Shown here: positions 43,777-56,450 of the stretch, piece by piece | Position numbering within the stretch: the stretch's first letter is position 1 | Layout: each line of letters opens with the position of its first letter | Origin: Amoebidium appalachense | Taxonomy: Eukaryota > Ichthyosporea | Direction: 5' to 3' | Length of the DNA stretch: 64,000 nt | Assembly (NCBI GenBank): GCA_963693365.1 | Contig: CAVNZM010000016.1 | Span: 4,154,001 to 4,218,000 of the forward strand | Position numbers and translations under genes: made by a program | Notes under the pieces: model-generated | Seen by the model: only the letters and a program-made list of their open reading frames with translations | Told to the model about the DNA's origin: nothing | Databases searched by the model: none

Positions 43777-46700
43777 TGCCTATGTGTGGAGATATATAGC
43801 GTGCAGAAAACAAAACGTGTATTTAACTATAGATATTGGTAAATTTGTGCTTAGTTAGAGGCAGATGGTAGCTTGAAGCGGGAAGAAACACACGGAAAAA
43901 TGAAAGCCTTATGGATGTACCACTCCAGAGGGAGGTGAATATCAACAAAAGCAGTGCCTTTGTGAAAACTTTGATTTATCCAACGAGAGTGTTGGGAAGT
44001 TCTCACGCTGTAAACAGGGCTATAGATCAAGCCTGGTACTTAAAACTCAACAACGATGTGTATGCAAACACGGTATAACTAAACCAGGCAAGGCAAACCA
44101 ACTCTGGAATCCAGGCTGCTGCGTTTACTGATGAAGATGGATAGATGGACTTCTGATCTATCGTTCAACTAATCTGTTTATGGAGGTGTTTAGTGGTTTA
44201 AATTATAACATTATTGTTGGGATTGGGTTAGGAAAGTCAAACAAACATTAGAGGTTTATCGTTTTGACAAATTCTATTTGACTGATTCGACCACAGCAAT
44301 TGGCTGGAGCCTGAATCTCAGCAATAAAAGTTGCGGGCCCACCGAGCACGGACCGCCTGGCGGGTCTTCAGAATCTGACTTGCCAAAACCATCCAGCCTA
44401 CATGCATACGTTCATAAATACAAACAAGGTTTCTCTATGATAGTTATTTTTTTGAAGTTTTCAAGCTCATGTATTGAGTTTTGGAGCTATTTGAGCTGAA
44501 CAACAAGAAAGCCAGATATACATATATCATCCTCAGTACTAGTCACCCTGCGGTGACCCGGTAACACAAAGCGATCCGTCTATTGCAACCTGGTCCGGAT
44601 CGACTCATGACGTCACAGCACCTTTCAGGGGTCCACCAGCTGTTGCGCGGGGCAGAAAACTTCCTGCATGGGCTCTAGCTCCGGGTATAATGTTACTTAT
44701 ATGCAAAGAATAAATCTTTGGTAAGCGCATAACACGTGGCTGGTATACACAAAGCACACCGTTATCCTTCCCTACCTTCCCCCCAAAAAAGAAAGCCTCA
44801 GAGACTCTCTCTGATCCCCCCCCCCCCCCCCCCCCCCTTTTTTCCGCCTCCCCCTCCCCCCCCCCCCCCCCCCCCCCTTTCCCCTCCCTCCCCCCCCCCC
44901 GGCGCATGTTGCGAAGCAGGTGGGAAGCTACTAGGCCCTCAACGTTTCCCGTTAATGCTCCAGGGATTTGTATAAATAGGCGATATGATTGGTCGCTTCT
45001 AAATAATAGAGACAACATTCTATTTTGCCACGTTGCTTTTATCAGTTTTTTCTAAGCTGCATTCCACCCGGTGACACCCGCATTCCACCCAAAACGACGA
45101 GAAGTAGGGTTTAATTCCCCTCGAGTTGGTATGTGAAATATAGCGGATTCGCTTTACATGATAAATACCTAATCGCTAATGGGCTATACACTTTTTGACA
45201 TTCTTGGAATAGATCTATCCAATCGTATACTAATTAGGTGATAACTAGGATATGCTTAACAGCCATAGACCAATCAACGGCAGCAATCAACTTTGACCAA
45301 AGCCGAAGTCTTTTGTTCGCTTGAAGGCAATTAAAAACATGGATCAATCAACACATCGGAAGCAAATACCTCTTGTGTCAGCGGCAGATCAATATGATTG
45401 GACAGGCGATTGTATGACATAAAATGCTCTAACTCCACCTGTCATGATTTTCGCAAGTCGAAAATTTTTCACAGGTGGTGGTAGGAATTTTTTTTTTCGG
45501 AATTCATGACATATCATACCTATCTAGTAGTTTCCCACCTCGCTTCGCAAGCTCTGCCCGCCGGGGACCCAGGTGCGCTAACTAGGGGGATCTTTTTCGG
45601 ATACATGATTGGTGTTTCCTGAACTGGATGCCAACCAATTAGAATAGAGGATCGGTCCACATGTAGCGGCACTAACACGGCGGCAGCACTGGATTCACCG
45701 TGCTACATAGGGGCATATCTATTCCATATGAACTCTTGGTAATTGCCTTATATTCGAGGTATGGAGACCAGAAGATAACTGGCCAAATATATCTGTGGCA
45801 TTGCTGTGCTTCCGAGTCTATGAGGAATATTGATAAGCTATAATCTGGAAAGAACAATGATTTGTAGGTATGGGGAGATTGGCAAGGGTATCGTGTTGCG
45901 TACGTGATCTCCGCAGCGCCGCCGCGGCGGATCCGGAGGCATTCTGCAGGAAGCTTATTCACCTGTAGTAATGACTGACTTAGAGGTTATAGGTTGCTGG
46001 GTATGAAAGGGCTTATGTTTCCACATGAAAATATTATTAAGGTTTTGCCTGTTGAAAAGCTCCTCGCAGCCCTGGCACAGTCGGTGACAACGGAATGCCG
46101 GCGGGTTTTGGGAGAAAATATCCAATGCGCACGAGCCTAGATCGCAAAGTATGATTGGCTATGTCAGCCAGACACAGTGGCTCCCTAGTGGCCGTCAGCT
46201 GATCAGGGGTTTTAAGCTAATTAGGTCGACACCACAATGTGACCACAATTTATTTATTTTTTTGACCACATAAAGAGATATTCATATAACTCATTGCTTA
46301 CACCATTAAATAGCGGCTACATTGTTAACTGTATATTGTAGGAAAAAATTGTCTACTTGAATTATATCTGATGCATTAATTCGAAGAAATGTTTTCAATG
46401 AGTATGGTGAATCTTGCGAGAACTAAGAACCGGTAAATTGTGTGACAGGGGGGTCGATAATTCAAGCAGCTGATCGCCTTTCGTTGTCGAATTCCACTCA
46501 TATCCAGAAGCGGAACGGTGCGAGTTTTACTCATTGTGGCTTGACCAACCTGTAGTGAAAATCATGATGGTTTGTGCGTGTGTAACCTTGATGCTGCAAA
46601 AAGGTTTCTGAAAGGGCAAGAACTGTAACTTGTCAAGAAAACCACGGCGTAAAAGCAACTCTTCTTCTTCTTCATGTTGTGACCCATCCTGTTGATTCAG

Positions 46701-48307
46701 CACATGCATCTTGACATGACACGTTGGGCAGTCACCAATCGAACCCATCAGTTGACAAAGAGAAGCAAAACAATCATGCGTACTTTTCCTGAGACTATTA
46801 TTTAAGTTGCTTTCTAGAGCTACCACAAAGGGTAAAGATAGCTGTCAAAAAATAAGAAAAGCCGTTTTTGTCACAGCCCAGGATCCGTCCATTCCTTCCT
46901 TTTGGGTCTGTTTTTTCTTGACGACGGCAACATCGGATCTCTGTGTGAGGAGGTAATGGGACAACCGGTCCTTCCCAAACATGGACAAATCATTCGGCAA
47001 GACACCTTCCACTGGAGATCTATCTGCCTCAGCCATGTTCAGGTATACCTCCTTCCCCCAACCCTTCTTCCCCCCTTTCCCCCTTACTCTCCCCCTCCCC
47101 AAGCTTCTCCCCTTTTCCTGGATGTTCTTCATGAAGACCCCAAACCTCCAGGTTCCCTTCCCCATGTTCCTTTCCAACCCTCTTCTCGGTCCCTGAGGAT
47201 GGGGTTCTTTGTTGCACATATAGTGTATTCTTCATGGAGTCATTTTCAGTTGTTTTCGCGTGCTCTTTGTCCCTCGCCGAGAGTTACCTGTAGTGACACA
47301 GCGTTGAATCCCTCCTCCCCCCCCCCCCCCCCCCTCCCCCCCCTCCCCCCCCCCCCCCCCCAAAAAAAAAAAAAAAATCCCCCCCCCCCCCCCCCCCCCC
47401 CCCCCCAAACTGTTATACATTAACTTTCCCACCGGTTCCGTGCTAGTTTCACAACAATTCACCACGATTGTGTACATTCCAAGATTCGCCTTTTTCCAGT
47501 GGGGCTCCCCAACAATATTTCTACTCGCCTGGTGCTGTGACACTTTGAATCGAAGTTTCGGCTTTCACTGTCATTTTCGAGCGGAGAAACCCAGAGGCTT
47601 GTAAGTGCTTGCTGTTGCACTTGGGATGTTTATGTGTGTGCTTTGTTTCAGGGTCCTTTATACTGTATGTTGTCTGTAGGTTACATTTTCTAGTCAAGGT
47701 CTTCCAAGCTCTGTTTTGAACCAACTGCACTCGGCGAGGTTTTTCAATTTGACGCCAAAGGAGTTATACCATCATGGTGCTGCTGTAATGAAGCACAGCT
47801 CACTGACTACGCAGACACTTGTTTGTTGCTTGTATGTTGACGGAGTGTTTGGGAATGGTCTTTCTCTGTTAGTGTGTTTTTTTTTTTTGCAGTCTGCAGC
47901 CTGCAACTTTCGGTTCTGCACGTGGCGACCATGTCTCCAGCTTATATATTCTATCGTAGCCTGATATGCACAACATAGTTTAAGGTTGAGGGAAACCGTG
48001 GGGACTTTTTGAATAATATCAAAAAGTATATCAAAGTTCTAATCTGGCAAATCCGGTGCACAGTTTCAGCAGTATGCAAAGGTTTTGTGGTGTCAGTTGC
48101 AAATGGTTCATATGACACCGCTGGGAGGCAACTAGTTGGTGTTTAATTTTTTTAAACTTTTCCTGGCTTACCCACTTGTGTTTTTTTCCCCCCCATCCTT
48201 TTGTTTTCTTTCTTTCTTCCTGCATCTTTTCTCTTTTTTCCTCTTTCTTTTAAGTTGGGACAGGGAGGTGGGCGGTGGTGATGGTGGTGGTGGTGGTGTG
48301 TGTGTGT

Positions 48308-48362
<55 letters not shown>

Positions 48363-49290
48363 TCGTGATGCGTGACAGCAGCACACATGAGGCTTGCTAG
48401 ATGATGAGATATTGCTAGTATTATCCGATTGAATGAGACACAACGATCAGCGTGATATATTCATTATCAAGATACCCTCAAATAACTGTCTAATTTGGTA
48501 ACTACGTTGGTCTTTCCGAGTCTTTCTTTCTGTCTTTCTTTCTTTCTTTCTTTTCTTTTCCTCCGAGCTTTTGATTGTCATGGCCCTTCAGTCCTTTAAG
48601 CGCTCTTTACCCTTTTGCAGCCTTCAAGGCATTTTATAGACTACGGTGCCATGATGTTAACTTGATATATATTTCCGGGTCAAAGTTTTTTCCCGTTTTT
48701 TTCGTTTGTTTGTTTCAAAAACCTCCAGAGTTGTGTATAGCGTTATAAGCCGGTTCTTTCTCCTAATCAACACTGTCACTCCTGTCACAAATCCAGGCCC
48801 AAACGTGCGATTGGATTTGCGATTTGCTCCACACCTTTATGTATCTTGACAGAATCAAAACTGTGCCTAGCCTCGATGCAAAAACTTCTGGCTTGTGGTC
48901 GTTCAAGGATCTTCCGGTGTTGAAATGTTCGGCATGGAAACGACTATGCCTATAGATATTAATGACAACAGGAGTTTGATCTGCGGTATTGTAGTCAACC
49001 TTATTTCTGACGGTTTTGGAATGAGTGTTTCTCCTCGTTGAAGGTACATGATAGATAAACTCGAGTTACAGTGGTCGTTGTATATGGGGGTGTTGGTGCA
49101 AATTTGCCTGGCAATGGTTTTGATGAATGGGTGTAAGGAGCTTGTGCAATTGCACAATGTCATGTATTTTGTATACCCATCCTTGTGTGTGGAAGTGTGT
49201 GTGTGGCTTTCTCTTGATACACACACCGTGGCACATGATAGACGTCCACCGTGACCCTCACATGTTAATACAGGTGGTGGGTGTGCGCGC

Positions 49291-49389
<99 letters not shown>

Positions 49390-49707
49390 CACACACCCAA
49401 CATTTCCTATGAAGCAGTTCATTGGTGGAACTTGCTGCCTTGCGTTCAATCCCATATTAGCATCTGGCGCTTCATCTTGCCCACGTCTGTTACTTTTTTT
49501 TTTTTGGTTTGTTTGGCTTAATTTTCTTTTTAAGGTAAATGTTTCGAAAAACTCACGGTTCACACTCCAACACCCATAAATCGATAAATCGACTTCGGGT
49601 CTGGCCCGACCTCGATTCCGAAAAGAAACCCGCCTTATCTTATTGAGAAATGCCGACATAGTCATAAACTCTCAGGCTCATCCTTTTTTTCCCCTGAAAT
49701 TACGCAG
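43777..49707. other. Microsatellite-poor region upstream of ABCG with weak exon candidates
   Basis: From 43777 to about 48290 the only obvious repeats are two C-run blocks (44818-44900, 47318-47406). A palindromic CRE-like TGACGTCA lies at 44608-44615, about 830 bp upstream of the ABCG ATG, and several CCAAT/ATTGG words occur at 44985-46155. Possible minus-strand exons: 46527 to about 46843 (acceptor ttttttgacag, motif ESNLNNSLRKSTHDC and a CPTC pair), 47405-47530 (EPHWKKANLGMYTIVV) and 47521-47730. They cannot be joined in phase with confidence. On the plus strand 48797-48957 is open with DWICDLLHTFMYLDRI. A (GT)n/G-run at 48298-48360 and a (CA)n at 49296-49388 end the region. Confidence 0.35.
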
Positions 49708-50761
49708 GCATGGGGGGTTCAAGTCGTCGCGGCGTGAGATGGCCAACTCGAATGAGCGCAAGCGCATGCAGCAGATCAACCAAGGGTTTGAACTGCTCAA
49801 GGCATGCGTGCCCAACATAGACGACAAGCACAGCAAGGTGTGTCAAAGTGTTTTTTCTGTATATGCGTACATCATGACACTGTCGAACATTCGATATTGG
49901 ACATACCTTTGGTTTAGCGTCTTGGGTTACTAAACATCATTACATGTGAACACTGTGAATGCATGCACACATTGTGTTCTGGTTTTCCTGCACACACAGG
50001 AATGCATTCCGTGACCCATGTATAGCCTCATAATCTTTTGTGTTTTTTTGGTTTTTGTTATTTCACGCACACACATCCATACCGCACATTTTTTTTTCTG
50101 TTCTTTGTTCTTTAACACACACAGATGCATAGCCACACAATCTTGTTTTTTTTTTTTTTTTTTTTTTTTTCTTCTTCTTTCAGACACACACACATGCATT
50201 GTCGCACATTCTTGTGAAGGTTCTTTCGTGCCCTGACATATTTGCACACAAAGCCACACACCCTTGGTATCTTCTTTTTTGTTTTTTCTTGTACACACAC
50301 AATCACGTAACATCATTGCAAATGCACCCCAACATGCATACATACATAACCGGTGCTTCAATACGTACAACACGCCTTTGTTGTTGCAGGCGCCCCGAAC
50401 GTGTCCCACATGAATTCACTCTTCCTCCCCTCGCACACAGGCTAGCATTCTCGCACGCACCACAGACTACATTGGCCAGCTAAAACAGCAAATACAACAA
50501 CTGGAAGCCGAAAACAATTCACTACGTGCCCGCCTGTCGCACCCACCACCACCACCACCACCACAACCACAATCGATGCAGCCTGTGCAAGGCGGCCCCG
50601 CCCCACCCCTTCCACCCGGGGGGGGCTTTTAAGCCGAACGTGGAAAGTAGGTTGCAACAGACGGAATATTTGTATGAGGCCGAGAGGTCGAGGAGTAATC
50701 GCTTGGAAGAGAGCCTACAGCTTTTGTTTACACAGGTGTGTGGTGAACATCCCCCCCCACC

Positions 50762-50809
<48 letters not shown>

Positions 50810-50933
50810 AAAAAACAAACAAACCAAAACACGCTCGCACGCGCATACACACGTACACAGATGCTTACACGTACAAACATCCACAAACCGTGACACACAC
50901 ATACACACACACACACTTGCACGCGCACGCGCG

Positions 50934-50976
<43 letters not shown>

Positions 50977-52361
50977 TGCAATTTTGATGGCCCTCAGTAG
51001 ACCATTGCTGGACGCAATGTGCCCGCTTGTGCATGCCTGTTTCTTTTTCTTAGATATTATCACCAAGTCCCACCTTTACACCACCGGGAACGAGAATTTT
51101 ATTCCCCGTTTGTGCAAACACACAACTGTCATATTTACTCTGCTAACACTTACCTCTCCATTGTAGGTGCGCGAACTCCAAGAGCAAGCAAGCAAATTCA
51201 TGCCTTCACCCATGTCCTTCCCGCCAAACACGCCACCACGCGAAACACCACCACTCGTTCCTTATGTACCTTCGGGCACCCTCCCACCCCCGGCAATACC
51301 AACACACGGAAACCCAATGAACAACAACAACAACAATAGTGACCCCAAAGGTCGCCGGAGAACAAGTCCTGACGAATCCCGCGCCGCATACCAACACCAG
51401 TACTCTCAGCATTCCAGCGCGGCAGCATCCAATCAAAACGGCTACGCCCCCAGCGGTAACCATGGCAACGCCCTGCCTGCCAATCAGTGCGAGCCTCCGC
51501 ATGCGCAGTTTCCTCCGTCCCACGACCAATCACGCCGCTCTTCCCACGCATATCCACAGATCAGCCCAGCCCTTCCGCCTACCAATCAAACTTATTCGGA
51601 GGTGCCACCGCCCAATCACAATCCTCACAGGGTGTCAGTCGGATCGGTTAGCCAATACCCATTGATCAGCCCGTCACTGGGACCCACTTATTTGAGCCCG
51701 TCGATGGGGCCGACCAATCCAAATTCGTACACGCCAGTTCTAGCGCCTTCCGCCCACTACAGCCCCTACATTCATCCGGTGGGTCACGGTTCGGCCCAAA
51801 CTTCCTCTTCACCTTACTATTCCGGTTCGAGCCAGTCGGTTCAGTACAGCCCGGCCCATACACCCAGTTCTTGGGGGAGGGATGGCGGGGTTCCTATGCC
51901 ACCACCACAGCCGCTCCCTCCACCTGCGGTGATGGGGGCGTGGGCAAGAAATGACGATTCGACTGGATATTCTACGAGTAATGCGTCGAGTGAGAAAGGG
52001 GGAGAGGGAGGGCAACAACATGTGCAGCATCAACAGGATGGGGTGAGTTTATGGGTTGCTGGTGTGGATTGGGGTACTGTTTGCACATCAGTACTGTTTG
52101 CACATGTAGTACTGTTTGCACCCAAGGTGCTGTTTGCACATAGAAGACTGCTTGCACATGAAGTACTGCTTGCACATAACGAACCGTTTGCACATGTAGC
52201 ACTGTTTGCACTGTGGTTGTTGTTAGCACATAAAGTAATGTTTGCACACAAAAGACCGTTTGCACATAGAGTACTGTTTGCACATGTAGTACTGTTGGCG
52301 CACGCATAATGTGACCCCAATGGTACCACCTCCCTTCACTCTGCTTCAACACATACATCCA

Positions 52362-52395
<34 letters not shown>

Positions 52396-53035
52396 TTCCC
52401 GGGTCCCCTCCCAGTCAAGCATATATTTTGTCTCCTTCCCAGACCACTAACCCAATCATCCATTTGCACAGGCACCGGCGCCACAACAGCACGCTACGTT
52501 CTATCCTTATGCCTCAGACAGGTAGGACCTCTCCCTCCCCCCCCCCCCCCTCCCCCTCCCCCCCCCCCCCTCCCCCCCCCTCCCCCCCCTCCCCCAAACC
52601 AGGGCTCCTATTTTCCTCCAGTCATATGCGTGTGGTGGTGTGTGCACACGTGATGAATGGGTGTGTTGCCGGTGTGCCTGTGCACATGTATTGTGTGATT
52701 TGATTGCGTTTACAAATTGTTTTTCTGAATGTGTGGGTGCACGTGTTTGAAACTGTGTGATGTCCTATAGTGCTTTATTTTTATGTTTATTACTTTTGCT
52801 TTCAATTTTAGGTTGTTGACATAATGATCAATAATCAACATAGTCACCTTTCCCCCGGCAGCCAACAGGGTAACGATTATTACTATCATTATTGTTGTTA
52901 TTTCGCTTTCTCATGATTTTTTGATTTGTTTTCAATAGTATATTAATTTTTGATTTTTATTTCATTTTTATTTTGTTTAATTTTTATTTTCATTTTTTTG
53001 TTATTATTATTATTTTATTTATTCGGAGGGGGAAA

Positions 53036-53074
<39 letters not shown>

Positions 53075-53361
53075 GGCGGTGATTCAAGCGTTTTGTCTGT
53101 GTGTGCGTTAGGAGTAGGCCCGGGTTTTGGTTGGTGTTTTTCTTTTCTCTTTTTTTTTTTTTAAGGGGGAAGGGGGGAGGAGAAGGGGGGGGGGGGGGGG
53201 GGGGGGGGGGGGTCGCAATTCGAAGTGAGCCAGTTAGGAATACACGATAGCTTTTTAATTGGCTAATTTGCTTGTTGATACACAGCTGGAGACAGGATAC
53301 ACAACACCCACAAAGCACTGTCCCTCAAGGTGAAGCCGCTGCACACCCACCAGCTATGTAA
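49708..53361 (+). CDS. TFAP4-like bHLH leucine-zipper transcription factor (5' partial)
   Basis: Exons 49708-49837, 50441-50735, 51167-52042 and 52472-52521 join in phase. The last exon is less certain; 53286-53361 (TAA) fits the phase, and an alternative stop lies at 52822. Basic region [17 protein letters not shown], helix 1 [11 protein letters not shown], helix 2 [14 protein letters not shown] and a zipper [15 protein letters not shown] closely follow animal AP-4. A second coiled coil ([18 protein letters not shown] into VRELQEQ) also matches the two-zipper plan of that family. The C-terminus is a long Pro/Ser/Asn/Tyr-rich region with repeated SPSLGP/YSP phrases, likely for activation. AP-4 binds CAGCTG E-boxes as a homodimer. 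Exon 2 begins with a split codon, so at least one 5' exon is missing. Exon 3 has a frame break at an eight-G run (50618-50625); seven G would keep both zippers in one frame. Confidence 0.85.
52074..52315 (+). repeat. 18-bp minisatellite in the intron after TFAP4-like exon 4
   Basis: About 13 tandem copies of agtactgtttgcacatgt with substitutions but almost no length change. It starts 32 bp after the gtgagt donor. Because 18 is a multiple of three, failure to splice would add a hexapeptide repeat (VLFAHV-like, about 12 copies) to the protein until TAA at 52307-52309. Confidence 0.9.
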
Positions 53362-53516
53362 GCTTCACGATCGGATGGTAGCGGGCAAACTTGCGGCAAT
53401 TAATAGTAGATGGCTATTATGATTGGGCTATCTAAACATACATAATCTTAGAAAATCCCCCCTCTTCGCGGTTTTCCTGCGGTTTCCTTTTTTTTTTTTT
53501 TTTTTTTTTTTTTTTG

Positions 53517-53552
<36 letters not shown>

Positions 53553-54254
53553 TTTTGCCCCCCTTCCCCAAGGCTTCTGTTTGAAATTTATGAATTCAGA
53601 GGAGGGCTGCCAACCATCGCAGCTTTATTTTATCTATATCAGCTGCAGTCGTAACATGTCGGAAAGTATGGGCTGACGTGTGGGTGATGACGAGAATTGA
53701 TGGTTCTTGATCAAGGCAACCTCTTACGTTCTGTGTTACATGGAGTCATGGAGTCGAAAAATGATACCATGTATTGAATTTTGTTTGGGCGTGTGAATCG
53801 AAGTGCTTTTTATTTTGTTGATTTCCCTCGGTCTGATAGTATCTGCTTATCAATTCGAAGTGATGAATGGTGTTATGAAAATATACTTCTGAACCGGCGG
53901 CAAAAAAAAACTGGAAAGGGAAACCAACTGATGAGCACATTATTTTAGTTTTTTGAGTAAATTGTACAGGTGTTCGTACTTATCGAAAAACGGGGTGGGG
54001 GAGGGGTCGTTTGCTAAATAGAATATTCGTGTGTAGAATTGACATAAAGCGTGTAAGGCAGCATGTGAGTGAATCAAGGAGTGTATGACACCGTGTGTCA
54101 TTGTACCTTAACGCGGAGGAAATGATCTTTATTTTGGAACATGATGTTCAATATGTTGGCGAGTGTCGAAGTTGAAAAGCAACCTGGTGCACTTTGGTAC
54201 TGTACGTTGTTTGTTGCATGCATGGGGTGGAGTATGAGGTGGATGCTATTCCGT

Positions 54255-54403
54255 TCACATGTGCCCCTACATGTATACCCATTCGCATGTGCCCCCTTGT
54301 ACACCCATTCGCATGTGATATGCCCCCTTGTGTACCCATTAGCATGTGCCCCCTGGTGTACCCATGCGCATGTGCCCCCTTGTATACCCAATCCCATGTG
54401 CCC
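54255..54403. repeat. 26-27 bp minisatellite
   Basis: About five or six units of acccattcgcatgtgccccc with ttgtat and small variations; one unit has an extra tgatatg. Confidence 0.8.
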
Positions 54404-56221
54404 GGATGTTTCGGGGCCACGGAGAGCTGGGCAGGGGGAGGGAAAGAGAGCTACGGGCCCCTGCAATCACGTACGAACGTAAGCGTTGGCATGCACAATT
54501 GCGACAGCAGGGAATGTGCGTGTATCCTGTACTATTCATTTTGGTTTTAATTTTTGAGTTGAGTTACATTGCGAAAGGCCTACACAGAGGGAGGAGGGGG
54601 GAGGGGGGGGACACATGACGAACGGGGAAGGGAATGCGTTGTTGCTTATATCCTGACGAAAGCTTGGAATAAGAGTAGAGAAGAGAGGAGAGGAAGGAAG
54701 TCCCGGGGCCGTCGGGGGGAGCTACAGGTATACCGTGATATGTATAGGCCAAGCATGCAGTTACCAAGGGGCAAAAGGAGGGCCTAAGCAAGCTCGTGTG
54801 CGGCTTAGCTCTAAGCCTGAAAAGCAGAGGTCAAAGTAGAGCATGTAGTAGAAGCTGTGGAAAAGGAGGGGTTACACTACCAAGTAAGCTGTTGTTGAAA
54901 AGAAGGGGAATTTGTGAAAGGATCCAAAAGGGCTTTACCTGGTGAATTCGAATCAAGCAAGGAAAGAAAGCAAATACTACAGGTTTGAAAAAATCTACAC
55001 ATGACTTCCCAAGAACGCTTCGAGTCCGACAACAACTAAACAGGAAACTCTGCGTAGCAGGTAAAGAAAAACAAAACACAACAGCAACTGGAGTTCAAAA
55101 ACCAAAAAGTTACAAGCGCAATTATTTCTTATTCGACAAACAAGGTGGTATCTGCGTCTGGACGCATTTCAGTTGTTTACGTGGAGGCCTTCAAGTGGAC
55201 ACAGGCAATGCACCACAAGCACAACGACAACAAAAATGGGTACCCAAAAAAACGGTATTGCCCATAGGCAAACAAAAAAAACGACATACAAAAAGCCAAC
55301 CAGGGAACCAAGGCACAACATGCACCACGGCTACAGCAAAAAAACAAACAAAAAAAAAGACAGAGAACAGTGACGTTCCAAGAACGTGTCAACAGACACG
55401 TCCCAGCGTTTTAAACGCAGCACGAATCGTTCTTTGTCAAGAAAAGGTGGAGTACGGGTGCGTAAGCCCCATTGAGTTATCTCCATGTTTTGAGATAGTT
55501 GCATGACTGTGATTATGACGAACGCACACCAGCACCCACCAACCTCAGACGAAATCGTCACAGGTAAAGGCAGGAAACGCTGATGTGTGAAGCCATTATG
55601 GCCGCCACTTTCTGGCCCGTGTCCGGGGACTTTCCCCTGAGCAAAGCCCCACAGAAAAACGCGGGGAAAAGGCACCAAAAAGGCCCTTATCGTTTGTAGC
55701 TCAGATAGCAACTTACACCCGTACTCAAAGTGAAAAGCGAGGGAAGGCGGTTTATATACCTGCGTTCACGACTTGAAAGTATAAAAATGGCGTTTTATTC
55801 GCCAAAAAGAATTAAATAAGCGTTAATGTATTTTATATGCGTTTGATTGAATGATTGTCATTTGTTGTTTTGATCATTTCTGAACACGTGCTCTGCCTTT
55901 CTTGTTCCGCACACGTGTCAGACTGGGTTTGTGTTTACAAAGGGCAAATAGGGAATGTGAAGCTTAGAGCACAAGATTCCGTATGTCTAGCTCGAGAGAA
56001 TACTGCGTGCAAACGTAACGTGATCGGTACACATCCCACCCAGTGTCTTTGTCGCTCAAACCACGCCGTGATGAACGAAAAGATGAGCTTGTCGAAGTTA
56101 GTAGGCCTTGTACGAGCGAGCTCGAGTGGGTGTGTGAGCAGGGTGGAAATAAAAGCGATTGGCAGTTTAGGTGGTGAGGGGAGCGAGGGGAAGAAGGGAG
56201 AGGCCGGAAGAGGGAACGGAG

Positions 56222-56450
56222 AATGGGGGTGAGGGGGGAGGGAGGGAAGGGTGGGAGGGAGGGAGGTAAGGAGGTGGGAAGGGAGGGAGTGGTGCAGGGA
56301 GGGAGGGGGAGAAGAAGGGAGGGAGGGAGGGAGGGAGGGAGGGAGGGAGGGACTCCGAGGGAGGCGGGAGGGAGTGGGGGCAGGAGGCCGAGGGAGGGAG
56401 GGAGGGAGGGGAGGGAGGGAGGGAGGGGGAGGGGCTTACTCCGAGGAGAA
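56222..56450. repeat. Polypurine GGGA tract
   Basis: About 230 bp made almost only of G and A, mostly gggaggga units, in the spacer upstream of the WDR59-like 3' end. Many G-triplets at short spacing could fold as G-quadruplexes on the plus strand. Confidence 0.88.

Noticed and set aside
44209-44499. Frame with TDSTTAIGW, reminiscent of retroelement RNase H
   Set aside because: Only this short phrase fits, no neighbouring reverse transcriptase or integrase motifs are seen, and the frame is closed just upstream.
52074-52315. Regular short repeats that could be mistaken for a CRISPR array
   Set aside because: Units are contiguous without spacers and lie in a spliced eukaryotic gene; it is a minisatellite.
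54985-55506. 173-residue open frame
   Set aside because: A-rich, T-poor composition explains the length; no domain, and an equally long frame overlaps on the other strand.
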